Positions 1 through 6,764 of a stretch of DNA of 10,116 nucleotides are shown in pieces; positions within the stretch are counted from its first letter, which is position 1; every line of letters starts with the position of its first letter. The notes under the pieces are model-generated. The model did no database searches. It worked only from the letters and a program-made list of their open reading frames with translations, and was not told the origin of the DNA. The stretch is taken from NCBI GenBank assembly GCA_023133395.1, contig JAGLWO010000030.1, forward strand, positions 1-10,116, read 5' to 3'. Source of the stretch: Candidatus Cloacimonadota bacterium (GTDB taxonomy: Bacteria > Cloacimonadota > Cloacimonadia > Cloacimonadales > TCS61). Position numbers and translations under genes: made by a program.

Positions 1-721
1 AAATATCTATGCTTCCAACATTTCCCCCGAAATATTCTACAAAATAGAAATCCCAACTGGTGCCATTCCATCTAACATAATTAAGGTTATGACCATCTCC
101 ATAATAGGCAATGCACGGATTATCGTTAGAATCAAGATCAAGCGAAGTACCCCAGGCAAGACCGTTAGACACAATCTCAATTTCCCAGGTTTCATCATTC
201 CAGGATGCGTATTTAAGATAGTCACCGTAATTATCATAGTAGCTAATATGGGGATATCCCAGACTATCAAGTTTTAGAGAATTAAACTCACCAACACGTC
301 CTGATTCATAGTCTACCACCTGAAGGTCCCAGTATGTTCCTGTCCAAACAGCATACTTAAGACAATAACTATCGCCATCATCCCCTGTATAACTGATATG
401 TGGACGATTATCACCATCTATTGCAATAGAAGTAACCTCAGCAACAGTATATGTAATGTTTGACTGATCCAACTCAGTTATCTCCCAATCTGTTCCATTC
501 CAGAAGGCATACCTGATTATACTAGGTGGTGGCATATTAGGATAAAGTCTGCCTATGTAATAAGCAATATGGGGATAGTCAAAGTTATCAAGAGCAAGCG
601 AAAGATATCGTCTATGTTGATTTAATAAATCAGGATCAACAATCTCTATCTCCCATTCATAGGCAACAATTGTGCTTGAAAGAATGAGAACCATAACTAC
701 TAAAGCGATTACTTTTTTCAT
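1..721 (-). CDS. Secreted repeat protein (ISYYD/WNGT-type beta-propeller repeats), 3' end outside window
   Basis: The frame is open from an ATG at 721 to the left edge (240 codons), with no stop in the window, so the C-terminus is missing. GAGGTG at 728-733 is a good ribosome binding site. Residues 1-20 are a typical signal peptide (MKK followed by a hydrophobic stretch and TIVA), which predicts export. The mature part is built of repeats, each opening with W-E/D-I-x-x-V and containing a LALD/LKLD/LDLD strand, a PHISYYD-like motif and a YAxWNGT-like motif. The repeat tryptophans are residues 23, 79, 131, 179 and 223. This layout resembles extracellular beta-propeller repeat proteins common in uncultured bacteria; the exact family and ligand are unknown. 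It starts 14 bases after the stop of the upstream propeller gene, so the two are probably cotranscribed. Whether it ends in a sorting domain cannot be seen. Confidence 0.85.
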   Translation of the reverse strand, partial: MKKVIALVVMVLILSSTIVAYEWEIEIVDPDLLNQHRRYLSLALDNFDYPHIAYYIGRLYPNMPPPSIIRYAFWNGTDWEITELDQSNITYTVAEVTSIAIDGDNRPHISYTGDDGDSYCLKYAVWTGTYWDLQVVDYESGRVGEFNSLKLDSLGYPHISYYDNYGDYLKYASWNDETWEIEIVSNGLAWGTSLDLDSNDNPCIAYYGDGHNLNYVRWNGTSWDFYFVEYFGGNVGSIDI

Positions 722-727
722 TATATT

Positions 728-733
728 CACCTC
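728..733 (-). promoter_or_regulatory. Ribosome binding site of the ISYYD-repeat gene
   Basis: GAGGTG on the minus strand lies six bases before the ATG at 721. It sits entirely inside the 14-base gap after the upstream stop codon (736-738), which supports both the start choice and an operon arrangement. Confidence 0.7.
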
Positions 734-735
734 TT

Positions 736-2751
736 TTATTTTAATATTACACATTTTTTAGTTTCACTGTAATTTCCAGCAGTAATACGGTAGAAATATA
801 TACCGGAAGTAACAGATTTGCCATTCTCATCCTTGCCACTCCATACAACCTGATGTGTACCAGCATTCAATCTATCATTTACCAATGTTTTAACTTTCTG
901 TCCTTTAATGCCAAATATTTCCAGGACCACTTTTGAATCCGATTTAAGACTGAAATTTATAGTTGTCTCAGGATTAAACGGGTTGGGGTAATTGCCAAAA
1001 AGCTCTGTCTTAAGAGGAATAAGAACACCATTTGCATCCACAGGATTATGTTCAATAATTGCATCAGGTGACATTACAGATTCATAACCACCATCATAGA
1101 CTGCAGTAATATTATAAGTATATGTTCCTGCGGGCATATTCTCATCAAGATAGGAAGTTTCTATTATATTATCAGCTATCTGAACCAGATCTCTGTAAAC
1201 CCTGTAATAAGAAAGAGCTCTTACTGCAGGTGCGTTCCAGGTTACCAGGATATCCTGCTGTTGTGTTACTGCCTGCGGGTTTTGAGGTGCAGACAATATC
1301 ACCTCAATGGTTACCACATTGGATGGCAAGGATTCACCAACATCATAAACTGCTGTTACATAATATGTATAGTCTGCTTCTGCCAAAGCCAGGTCATCAT
1401 AGAACAAATCATCTGGATTCATAGTTTCATAGATAACTTCATCATCCCGATACACCTTGTAACCAAGAAGGTCGCGAGATTCATCGCTGGGAATTGGTTG
1501 TTCCCATTCAAGATGAACATCGTTGTAGTCCACAATAGTTGCTTCAAGATTATTGGGAGGATTCATTTGATTCATCGGATCTGGCTCTGTTTTTGCAATG
1601 TAAACTTGAGTACCTGGTGAACCGGATGGCCAATCGTAACCAGCCACTATATAGCCATTTTCAGGTGTAATTTGAATGGAGTGGATGTGATTGTAACCAT
1701 AGCTGGGAAGAGAATATGTCCAGGTTGTATTACCTTCGGAATCGGTTTTCCTAAGTAAATCATTGATTGCGGATTCAGCAAAGATGTAGCCGCCATCCGG
1801 AGTCTGCTTAACATGGGAGCCGGTACAATAACTTGTTGGATAAAGCTTTGTCCAGAGTGTATCACCATCTGCGTTAGTCTTTATAACACAGGGGCTAAGA
1901 GTTGTACCAATATAACCATATCCACTAACGATATAGCCCCCATCTGTGGTCTGCTGTACATTAAGTCCTCTTCTCCCACGCGAAAAAGTTTTTGTCCAGA
2001 TTGTATCACCCACAGAGTCAGTCTTGACAAGACTGACATCACTTGATCCTGCACCACCTCCAGTACTTCCGGTAACGATATAGCCCCCATCTGTGGTCTG
2101 CTGCACATCCCACGCCCAGTAAGGACCACAATATTTTGTCCACATTACATCACCCTCTGAGTCGATTTTGTGTAATGTCATTTTCTGTCCACCACTATTC
2201 CATCCCATACCAGCAATAATATAGCCTTCATCAGAAGTACGGGAAATAGAATTACCTTGGGAAATTGTAGTATAGGTTCTTGACCAGACTGTATCTCCTA
2301 CGGAATTCACTTTAAGGGTGAAACATTTCAAAGAAATACCATTCCAATCGCCATATCCTGTAGCAACATAGCCACCATCGGAGGCGAGGTCAATAGAATA
2401 AAGTGCTTCATTACCTGCATTGAAAAAATCGTATCTCCTTGTCCAGAGAGTATCACCATCAGAGTTGACCCTAACGAGATAATAATCCTCATCATCAACC
2501 TGTCCGATAAATCCACAGGCAATATAACCATTATCGGGTGTAACCTGAATCCCCCTGCCTTGAGCATATTCACCATATAGGTTTACCCATTCTATTGCTG
2601 GGGCCTGTGAATACAGTGCTTGAGGTAAAATTGTCGAAATTAGAATCATAACGCCTATAAACTTAATCATTAGATTACTCATTACAGGGGCAGAAAATAA
2701 AACTCGTACTCTTGAATTATCCCGATTTTCGAGATTTGGTCTTTTAAACAT
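736..2751 (-). CDS. Secreted seven-repeat beta-propeller protein with two FN3 domains and a C-terminal sorting domain
   Basis: A 671-residue exported protein. The start at 2751 is chosen because AGGAGG (2757-2762) lies five bases upstream; an in-frame ATG at 2784 would translate through that site. The signal region is long: a charged stretch of about 28 residues, a hydrophobic core at about 29-43, and a likely cut at LYS|Q before Q49. Residues ~70-396 hold seven units of the DGGYI(V/I)xGY...KTDSxGDTxWTK type, matching one seven-bladed propeller of the SBBP/DUF5122-like kind. Two FN3 domains follow (~397-487 and ~488-568), each with YKVYRD/YRVYRD and YYVTAVYD/YNITAVYD motifs. The last 85 residues (from N587, NYPNPFNP) are the Por/T9SS type A-like sorting module. 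Its end reads KKCVILK, with a cysteine where the other copies have methionine. It lies 84 bases after a TrmB-like regulator with no terminator between. The ligand is unknown. Confidence 0.9.
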   Translation of the reverse strand: MFKRPNLENRDNSRVRVLFSAPVMSNLMIKFIGVMILISTILPQALYSQAPAIEWVNLYGEYAQGRGIQVTPDNGYIACGFIGQVDDEDYYLVRVNSDGDTLWTRRYDFFNAGNEALYSIDLASDGGYVATGYGDWNGISLKCFTLKVNSVGDTVWSRTYTTISQGNSISRTSDEGYIIAGMGWNSGGQKMTLHKIDSEGDVMWTKYCGPYWAWDVQQTTDGGYIVTGSTGGGAGSSDVSLVKTDSVGDTIWTKTFSRGRRGLNVQQTTDGGYIVSGYGYIGTTLSPCVIKTNADGDTLWTKLYPTSYCTGSHVKQTPDGGYIFAESAINDLLRKTDSEGNTTWTYSLPSYGYNHIHSIQITPENGYIVAGYDWPSGSPGTQVYIAKTEPDPMNQMNPPNNLEATIVDYNDVHLEWEQPIPSDESRDLLGYKVYRDDEVIYETMNPDDLFYDDLALAEADYTYYVTAVYDVGESLPSNVVTIEVILSAPQNPQAVTQQQDILVTWNAPAVRALSYYRVYRDLVQIADNIIETSYLDENMPAGTYTYNITAVYDGGYESVMSPDAIIEHNPVDANGVLIPLKTELFGNYPNPFNPETTINFSLKSDSKVVLEIFGIKGQKVKTLVNDRLNAGTHQVVWSGKDENGKSVTSGIYFYRITAGNYSETKKCVILK

Positions 2752-2756
2752 TTTTT

Positions 2757-2762
2757 CCTCCT
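2757..2762 (-). promoter_or_regulatory. Ribosome binding site deciding the start at 2751
   Basis: A perfect AGGAGG on the minus strand, five bases before the ATG at 2751. It lies inside the frame that would be read from the alternative ATG at 2784, so the longer form is unlikely. Confidence 0.75.
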
Positions 2763-2814
2763 TTTTTGCTCGTTTCAAATCCAACAGCTACCAGAAGATA
2801 ACAAGCATATTTTT

Positions 2815-2820
2815 ATTATA
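2815..2820 (-). promoter_or_regulatory. Possible -10 box (TATAAT) ahead of the 736-2751 gene
   Basis: The minus strand carries an exact TATAAT in the spacer between the regulator stop (2835) and the propeller start (2751). This would give a leader of about 55 bases. No convincing -35 box is found 16-18 bases upstream, and the surroundings are very AT-rich, so a chance match is likely enough. Transcription could instead continue from the regulator gene, because no terminator is visible here. Confidence 0.25.
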
Positions 2821-2834
2821 ACTAATAAAATAAA

Positions 2835-3635
2835 TTATTTGTTTTTTCTTTTTAGAATAAATTCTTCATAAGTTATCGCTTTTTGCCAATAAACTTCAAA
2901 TAACTCTTTCATACCTTTTACTAAATTAGAACCTTGAATAATCGCTATGCTAAAACTTGTTCCGGGTATTATATCATCCTCTATGGCGAACATTAAAATC
3001 CTGCTATCAAAAATCATCATTTTCAAAGGTAATTCAGGAACAATTTTTACTTCCTCTCCAGCTTTTATATACATTTCAATTGCTAATAAATCCACTAATT
3101 TCTTTACTTCATTTACTTCATAAATTACTCTATATTTAATTCCTTTCTTTAATCCTTTTGTTTCTTCAACATTCCTGTTTACCATAGAATAAGGAGCTCT
3201 ATTAAATGAGAGCACTTCTTCTTTTGCACTCTGTTCAAAAGAAAGCACTTTTTCAACTATTTGAGTTGAATTTTGTATAATTTCTATGCGCTGAAGATTG
3301 TTATTTTCTTTTTTCCCTCTTTGATATTGTCTTTCGAGATCGGTCACCATCACTTGCAATATATCCATTTGTTTTTGGGTCTTATCTATAAAGTTACCTA
3401 TCCCAATGCTAGGATTTTCCGCTTTGTATTTTTTAACTTTTCCAGGTATCAAAGAACATAAACCTCTATTCAATAGCTTTTGTAACACATAATAAATCTT
3501 CTGCTGCGGAACACCTGAAAGTTTAACAATTTCCCCAACCTGAGAAATACCTTTTTCTAATAAAGCAAGATATACCTTTGCTTCACTAAAAGAAAGACCT
3601 ACTTCAAAAAGTATATTAATATAATTTTCTTTCAC
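2835..3635 (-). CDS. TrmB-family transcriptional regulator (paralogue A)
   Basis: A 266-residue cytoplasmic DNA-binding protein. It begins with GTG at 3633-3635, supported by AGGAG at 3641-3645. Residues ~1-75 form a TrmB-type winged helix: the segment GLSFSEAKVYLALLEKG is the usual first helix pair, VPQQKIYYVLQKLLNRG the recognition-helix region, and PGKVKKYKAENP the wing. A charged, probably coiled-coil stretch follows (~80-110), as in dimeric TrmB proteins. The C-terminal part has SFNRAPY, GEEVKIVPELPLKMMIFD and LFEVYWQKA, all with counterparts in the regulator at 8528-9313, so the two are full-length paralogues. Classical archaeal TrmB proteins are longer and bind sugars; no sugar-binding domain can be assigned here and the effector is unknown. 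The next gene downstream is a secreted propeller protein without an intervening terminator, so it is a candidate target or operon partner. Confidence 0.85.
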   Translation of the reverse strand: MKENYINILFEVGLSFSEAKVYLALLEKGISQVGEIVKLSGVPQQKIYYVLQKLLNRGLCSLIPGKVKKYKAENPSIGIGNFIDKTQKQMDILQVMVTDLERQYQRGKKENNNLQRIEIIQNSTQIVEKVLSFEQSAKEEVLSFNRAPYSMVNRNVEETKGLKKGIKYRVIYEVNEVKKLVDLLAIEMYIKAGEEVKIVPELPLKMMIFDSRILMFAIEDDIIPGTSFSIAIIQGSNLVKGMKELFEVYWQKAITYEEFILKRKNK

Positions 3636-3640
3636 TTTAA

Positions 3641-3645
3641 CTCCT
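3641..3645 (-). promoter_or_regulatory. Ribosome binding site supporting a GTG start
   Basis: AGGAG on the minus strand lies five bases before GTG at 3633-3635. There is no suitably spaced ATG, so GTG is the likely initiation codon of the regulator. Confidence 0.65.
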
Positions 3646-3680
3646 ACTATTATTTTCTATAATCACCACCATTATGAGTA

Positions 3681-3709
3681 GTAAAAAAAAATTTTAATTT
3701 TGATGTCAA
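3681..3709 (-). promoter_or_regulatory. Possible promoter of the TrmB-like regulator A
   Basis: The minus strand has a perfect TTGACA (3704-3709). Seventeen bases on is TTTTAC (3681-3686), a poor -10 box. It lies between the upstream operon's terminator and the GTG start, where a promoter is needed. The -35 match is good but the -10 is weak and the region is A/T-rich. Confidence 0.35.
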
Positions 3710-3761
3710 GAAAAAATGTTCTTTTAGTATTTAATTTCCATTGTTACTTCTGACTTTCTAT

Positions 3762-3790
3762 AAAAAAACGCTCCGAATTTTCGGAGCGTT
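3762..3790 (-). terminator. Rho-independent terminator of the three-gene propeller operon
   Basis: On the minus strand, AACGCTCCGAA and TTCGGAGCGTT form an almost perfect hairpin (3767-3790), followed by a run of seven U (3762-3768, partly within the stem). It lies 24 bases after the stop of the LVIVD-like gene and separates that operon from regulator A. Confidence 0.9.
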
Positions 3791-3814
3791 GTGATAGTTT
3801 TCTCTAAGTTGAGA

Positions 3815-5194
3815 TTATTTAAGTAAAATCATTTTCTTTGTGGAAGTATAATTTCCTGATTTTAATTTGTAGAAATAAATTCCGCTGGCAACAGGTTTAT
3901 TATTCAGATCGGTTCCGTTCCAGATAATTGTGTGGTTTCCTGCTGGAAGGGTTTCATCTACGAGTTTTTTCACTTTCTGTCCTTTGATGTTGTAAACTTC
4001 CAGAGTTACATGGTTCGCTTCACTCAAGGAGAAAGCGATATTTGTTGTTGGGTTGAATGGATTCGGATAATTATATAAGATAACATCTTTATCACACAAT
4101 CTACACTCATTCTCATCAATTCCTACATTCCCGGAAACATCAAGAACAACAATACCTCCATGAGCACCTTCATCAACAAAACACCATAGTTCCTCTGCTT
4201 CCAACTTTAACCTCATTCTTAGTACTCTTGTATCATTTGAATGATAATCCAGATGCTGTACATCATCAGGACTTGTATATTCAAAGAGATGCCAGCCATC
4301 GTTACAGCCCATAAATATGTAATTACCAACCTTGCTGACACAACGTCCCCATGCAGTGGAGTAAAAGTAAATCTGCTGAACATTACCAAGGTCTAAAATA
4401 TCATACACTCTCAGTCCATCAAGATGGGATGTAAACAGAAAAGAACCAATATTAATAGCTCCGGATGTATATGTATAACTATTGGTTCCATAAGTACCAA
4501 GAGAGACAAGCGGATCAGGTGGAACATTCTCTATAATTCTGAAGTTGCCATCCCAGAATCCTGTACCGGACTGCCTTGTTGCTATCAGCAATGTATCCTG
4601 GTAAGGTATAATATCATGGCTAACATCACTGGTGCTATAAAGACTACCTGTAAGAATTGGATTAGAAGGTTGGGAAACATTTATTCGGAAGTAATCCCCG
4701 GGATAGTTGTGGAAGATAACATTACCATTATGATAAATTATCGGATCAAATTGAGCCCATATTGTGCCGCATGGTTCCAAGCCAGCTAAGAACTGGTAAC
4801 CAGTATTACTAATCTGATAAACGAAGAAGATAGGCGTACCAGCTAAATGCCCCATTGCCCCATCAAGTGCATAAAGAAACGAGTCTATTACACAGAATTG
4901 AGCCAATACATGACCTCCACCAGGGTCAATTGTATACTGATGGGTTAGATTAAAGTTCTCATCAATATCAAAGTATCCGATCCCACCATCATATGGAGAG
5001 ATGAAGATACCATCTTCGTACAACTCAAAGTCGTGTATCCATCCCCAGGGAATGTGCTCTTTTATTGTTAAATCCTGTGCGAATGCTTTCCCAGCAGTGA
5101 ACAGTGATGCCACAATTATAAAAATAAATATAATCACTTTGTATTTATAATACTGCTGAAAATTAATGGTCTCGATAAATCTTATTTTTTTCAT
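3815..5194 (-). CDS. Secreted LVIVD-like beta-propeller protein with C-terminal sorting domain
   Basis: A 459-residue exported protein. AGGAGG (5199-5204) lies four bases before the ATG. The signal region has a 19-residue n-region, a hydrophobic core at ~20-33 and a probable cut at AFA|Q before Q40. Residues ~41-365 contain degenerate repeats with phrases such as DGGIGYFDID, DGLRVYDILDLGNVQQI and GIVVLDVSG, plus NGNVIFHN/GNYIFMGCNDG strands. These resemble the LVIVD beta-propeller repeat. They differ from the DGGYI-type repeats of the neighbouring genes, so this is not a close copy of them. The last 85 residues (from N375) are the NYPNPFNP...KKMILLK sorting module. It is the last gene before a strong terminator and lies 181 bases after the previous gene, across a hairpin-rich spacer. 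The ligand is unknown. Confidence 0.88.
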   Translation of the reverse strand: MKKIRFIETINFQQYYKYKVIIFIFIIVASLFTAGKAFAQDLTIKEHIPWGWIHDFELYEDGIFISPYDGGIGYFDIDENFNLTHQYTIDPGGGHVLAQFCVIDSFLYALDGAMGHLAGTPIFFVYQISNTGYQFLAGLEPCGTIWAQFDPIIYHNGNVIFHNYPGDYFRINVSQPSNPILTGSLYSTSDVSHDIIPYQDTLLIATRQSGTGFWDGNFRIIENVPPDPLVSLGTYGTNSYTYTSGAINIGSFLFTSHLDGLRVYDILDLGNVQQIYFYSTAWGRCVSKVGNYIFMGCNDGWHLFEYTSPDDVQHLDYHSNDTRVLRMRLKLEAEELWCFVDEGAHGGIVVLDVSGNVGIDENECRLCDKDVILYNYPNPFNPTTNIAFSLSEANHVTLEVYNIKGQKVKKLVDETLPAGNHTIIWNGTDLNNKPVASGIYFYKLKSGNYTSTKKMILLK

Positions 5195-5237
5195 TTTTCC
5201 TCCTTTTTTTTAGGTTACAAAATAAAGCAAAATAGAT

Positions 5238-5282
5238 AGTGTGGAGAATTCTTACAAAAAATCAGGAAGAACACTCCACACT
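5238..5282 (-). other. Hairpin in the spacer upstream of the LVIVD-like gene
   Basis: AGTGTGGAG (5238-5246) pairs with CTCCACACT (5274-5282). After a 2x2 internal loop, TTCTT pairs with AAGAA (5249-5253 and 5267-5271), leaving a 13-base loop. On the minus strand the following bases (TATCTATTTTGC) are only moderately U-rich, so it could be a weak or partial terminator, an mRNA-stabilising hairpin, or a regulator-binding palindrome. Confidence 0.55.
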
Positions 5283-5286
5283 TTAA

Positions 5287-5342
5287 CGAAGCCTGTACTG
5301 AGCACTTCGACTTCGTTCAGTACAGGCTTCGCAGAAGTGCTC
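5287..5342. repeat. Nested inverted-repeat element (dispersed hairpin-type repeat)
   Basis: A 15-base perfect inverted repeat has arms 5287-5301 (CGAAGCCTGTACTGA) and 5317-5331 (TCAGTACAGGCTTCG). A second, overlapping pair is GAGCACTTC (5300-5308) with GAAGTGCTC (5334-5342). Because the arms share bases 5300-5301, the two folds compete. It is clearly more GC-rich than its surroundings. Similar TACTGAGCACTTCGACTTCG-type sequences are, to my memory, widespread intergenic repeats in environmental bacterial genomes, but I cannot confirm copies here. It begins 34 bases after the stop of the sorting-domain-less propeller gene. Confidence 0.75.
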
Positions 5343-5375
5343 TGCTTGAATGTGACCTCGCGTGGTTAATGTTTA

Positions 5376-6752
5376 TTACTCTACAACGGCAGTAACTTGA
5401 TAAAACTTTTTGTTATTGACTGCTCCACCACCAGAATGCGTATATGTGGTATCAGCAGTTTCACCCAAATAAGAAAACGGTGGATCGGGAGTATCGCCAT
5501 AGTAGATATTGTAGTGATCTACAGTGATCGGGTTACCGATAGTTGTTGTTTCCACTGGATCCCATGTTAACACCGCATCATTTCCTGTGATTTCTATAGT
5601 TACAACCGGTGGAATAGGTTTAAATTCGGGTCCTATTCTTATAAGATAAACATCGCTACCACTTTTGCCACAAATGATGTATCCACTATCCTCAGTCTGT
5701 TGAACTGAATAAGCTGCATCTGCACTTGTTCCTCCATAGGTCTGGGTCCAGAGTGTATCACCCAGTGAATCTACTCTCACGACATAAATATCATAATTAC
5801 CAGCTCCAAAAGACTCTGTTTCCCCGGTAATTATGTATCCTTCATCCCAAAGCACCTGCTTAACTGAATAGGCTTTATCCCACTCTATCCCACCATAGGT
5901 CGTTTCCCATTCTGCATCGCCATTAGCATCTCTCTTTATAAGACAAAAATCCCACTTTTGTGTATCATTGGGCCATGTTTCTCCTGCAATAATATATCCC
6001 CCATCAGAAGTTTGTTGAACCGCATTGCCATATTGATCATCTCCAAGATTAATAGTCTGCGTCCAGATTGTACTCCCATCTGAATCGGTTTTGGCAAGAT
6101 AAACATCATTGGGAGACATCATCCAGCCTGCGGTAATGTATGCCCCATCATCGGTCTCTTGAACCTCTTTCCACCAACTCATCATCCCTTCTCCATATGT
6201 CTTTGTCCAGATGACTTCACCATTAGTATCAGTTTTTATGAGATAGTCTTTAGGAAAAAAACTGGGTGCCGTTGTTCCGGCAATGATATATCCACCTTCA
6301 GTAAGTTCATCAACAGAATAACATATTTCAGTACCTGTTCCTCCAATGGTCTTTGTCCAGACAGTATCACCATTAGCATCTGTTTTTATAAGATAAACAT
6401 CCTCATACCCGGCACCAAAAGACGATGTCTCTCCTGCAATGATATACCCTTCATCTGCAGTCTGTTTAACTGAATATCCTTTATCACTCTGTGAACCTCC
6501 ATAGGTCATTGTCCAGGTGGTATCACCATTGGCATCGGTTTTGATAAGATAGACATCATTACCACCTGCACCATAAGAGTTTGTATATCCGCCAATTATG
6601 TACCCACCATCAGAGGTCTGTTGAACAGAATAGCCTACTTCAGTACCTGTTCCTCCATAGGTCTTTGTCCAAAGAATACCAGGTGCTGTTTGTGAGAAGG
6701 ATAAAGAGCACATGCAAAACAATACAATAATTAACAATATTTGTTTTTTCAT
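5376..6752 (-). CDS. Secreted seven-repeat beta-propeller protein with FN3-like C-terminus, no sorting domain
   Basis: A 458-residue exported protein. The signal peptide is MKKQ plus a hydrophobic stretch, with a likely cut at SFS|Q before Q21. Residues ~22-377 carry seven DGGYIIxGxT...DVYLIKTDANGDTxWTKTYGG units. The seventh stops after DVYLIRIG, and its missing WTKTYGG strand is supplied at the N-terminus (ILWTKTYGG), as in a ring closed by its ends. Residues ~378-458 form an FN3-like domain (VLTWDPV, HYNIYYGD, KKFYQVTAVVE). The protein ends there with two tandem stop codons, so the ~85-residue sorting module of its neighbours is absent. It may stay periplasmic, be released by another route, or act with a sorted partner. 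It starts nine bases after the stop of the 6762-8246 gene, and its ribosome binding site overlaps that stop, so translation is probably coupled. Confidence 0.9.
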   Translation of the reverse strand: MKKQILLIIVLFCMCSLSFSQTAPGILWTKTYGGTGTEVGYSVQQTSDGGYIIGGYTNSYGAGGNDVYLIKTDANGDTTWTMTYGGSQSDKGYSVKQTADEGYIIAGETSSFGAGYEDVYLIKTDANGDTVWTKTIGGTGTEICYSVDELTEGGYIIAGTTAPSFFPKDYLIKTDTNGEVIWTKTYGEGMMSWWKEVQETDDGAYITAGWMMSPNDVYLAKTDSDGSTIWTQTINLGDDQYGNAVQQTSDGGYIIAGETWPNDTQKWDFCLIKRDANGDAEWETTYGGIEWDKAYSVKQVLWDEGYIITGETESFGAGNYDIYVVRVDSLGDTLWTQTYGGTSADAAYSVQQTEDSGYIICGKSGSDVYLIRIGPEFKPIPPVVTIEITGNDAVLTWDPVETTTIGNPITVDHYNIYYGDTPDPPFSYLGETADTTYTHSGGGAVNNKKFYQVTAVVE

Positions 6753-6758
6753 AATTAA

Positions 6759-6764
6759 CCCCTA
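6759..6764 (-). promoter_or_regulatory. Ribosome binding site overlapping the upstream stop codon
   Basis: On the minus strand the TAG stop of the upstream propeller gene runs directly into GGG, giving TAGGGG six bases before the ATG at 6752. This stop/SD overlap is typical of translationally coupled operon genes. Confidence 0.6.

Noticed and set aside
1122..1620. Open frames on the plus strand opposite the FN3 and propeller codons
   Set aside because: They overlap a well-supported minus-strand gene, have no ribosome binding site, and read as low-complexity Cys/His/Ile-rich sequence typical of antisense frames.
2752..2784. Upstream ATG at 2784 as the start of the FN3 propeller gene
   Set aside because: It adds 11 highly charged residues encoded by the AGGAGG site itself; the ATG at 2751 is correctly spaced from that site.
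4424..4789. 121-codon plus-strand frame inside the LVIVD-like gene
   Set aside because: It is the antisense of a gene with signal peptide, ribosome binding site and sorting domain; the product has no recognisable domain.
6159..6473. 104-codon plus-strand frame inside the second propeller gene
   Set aside because: It follows the periodicity of the opposite-strand repeats and is explained by them.
6693..6752. Lipoprotein signal at LFC/CMC in the second propeller protein
   Set aside because: The residues before the cysteines (VLF, CM) do not fit the lipobox, which needs a small residue at -1. A type I cut at SFS|Q fits better.
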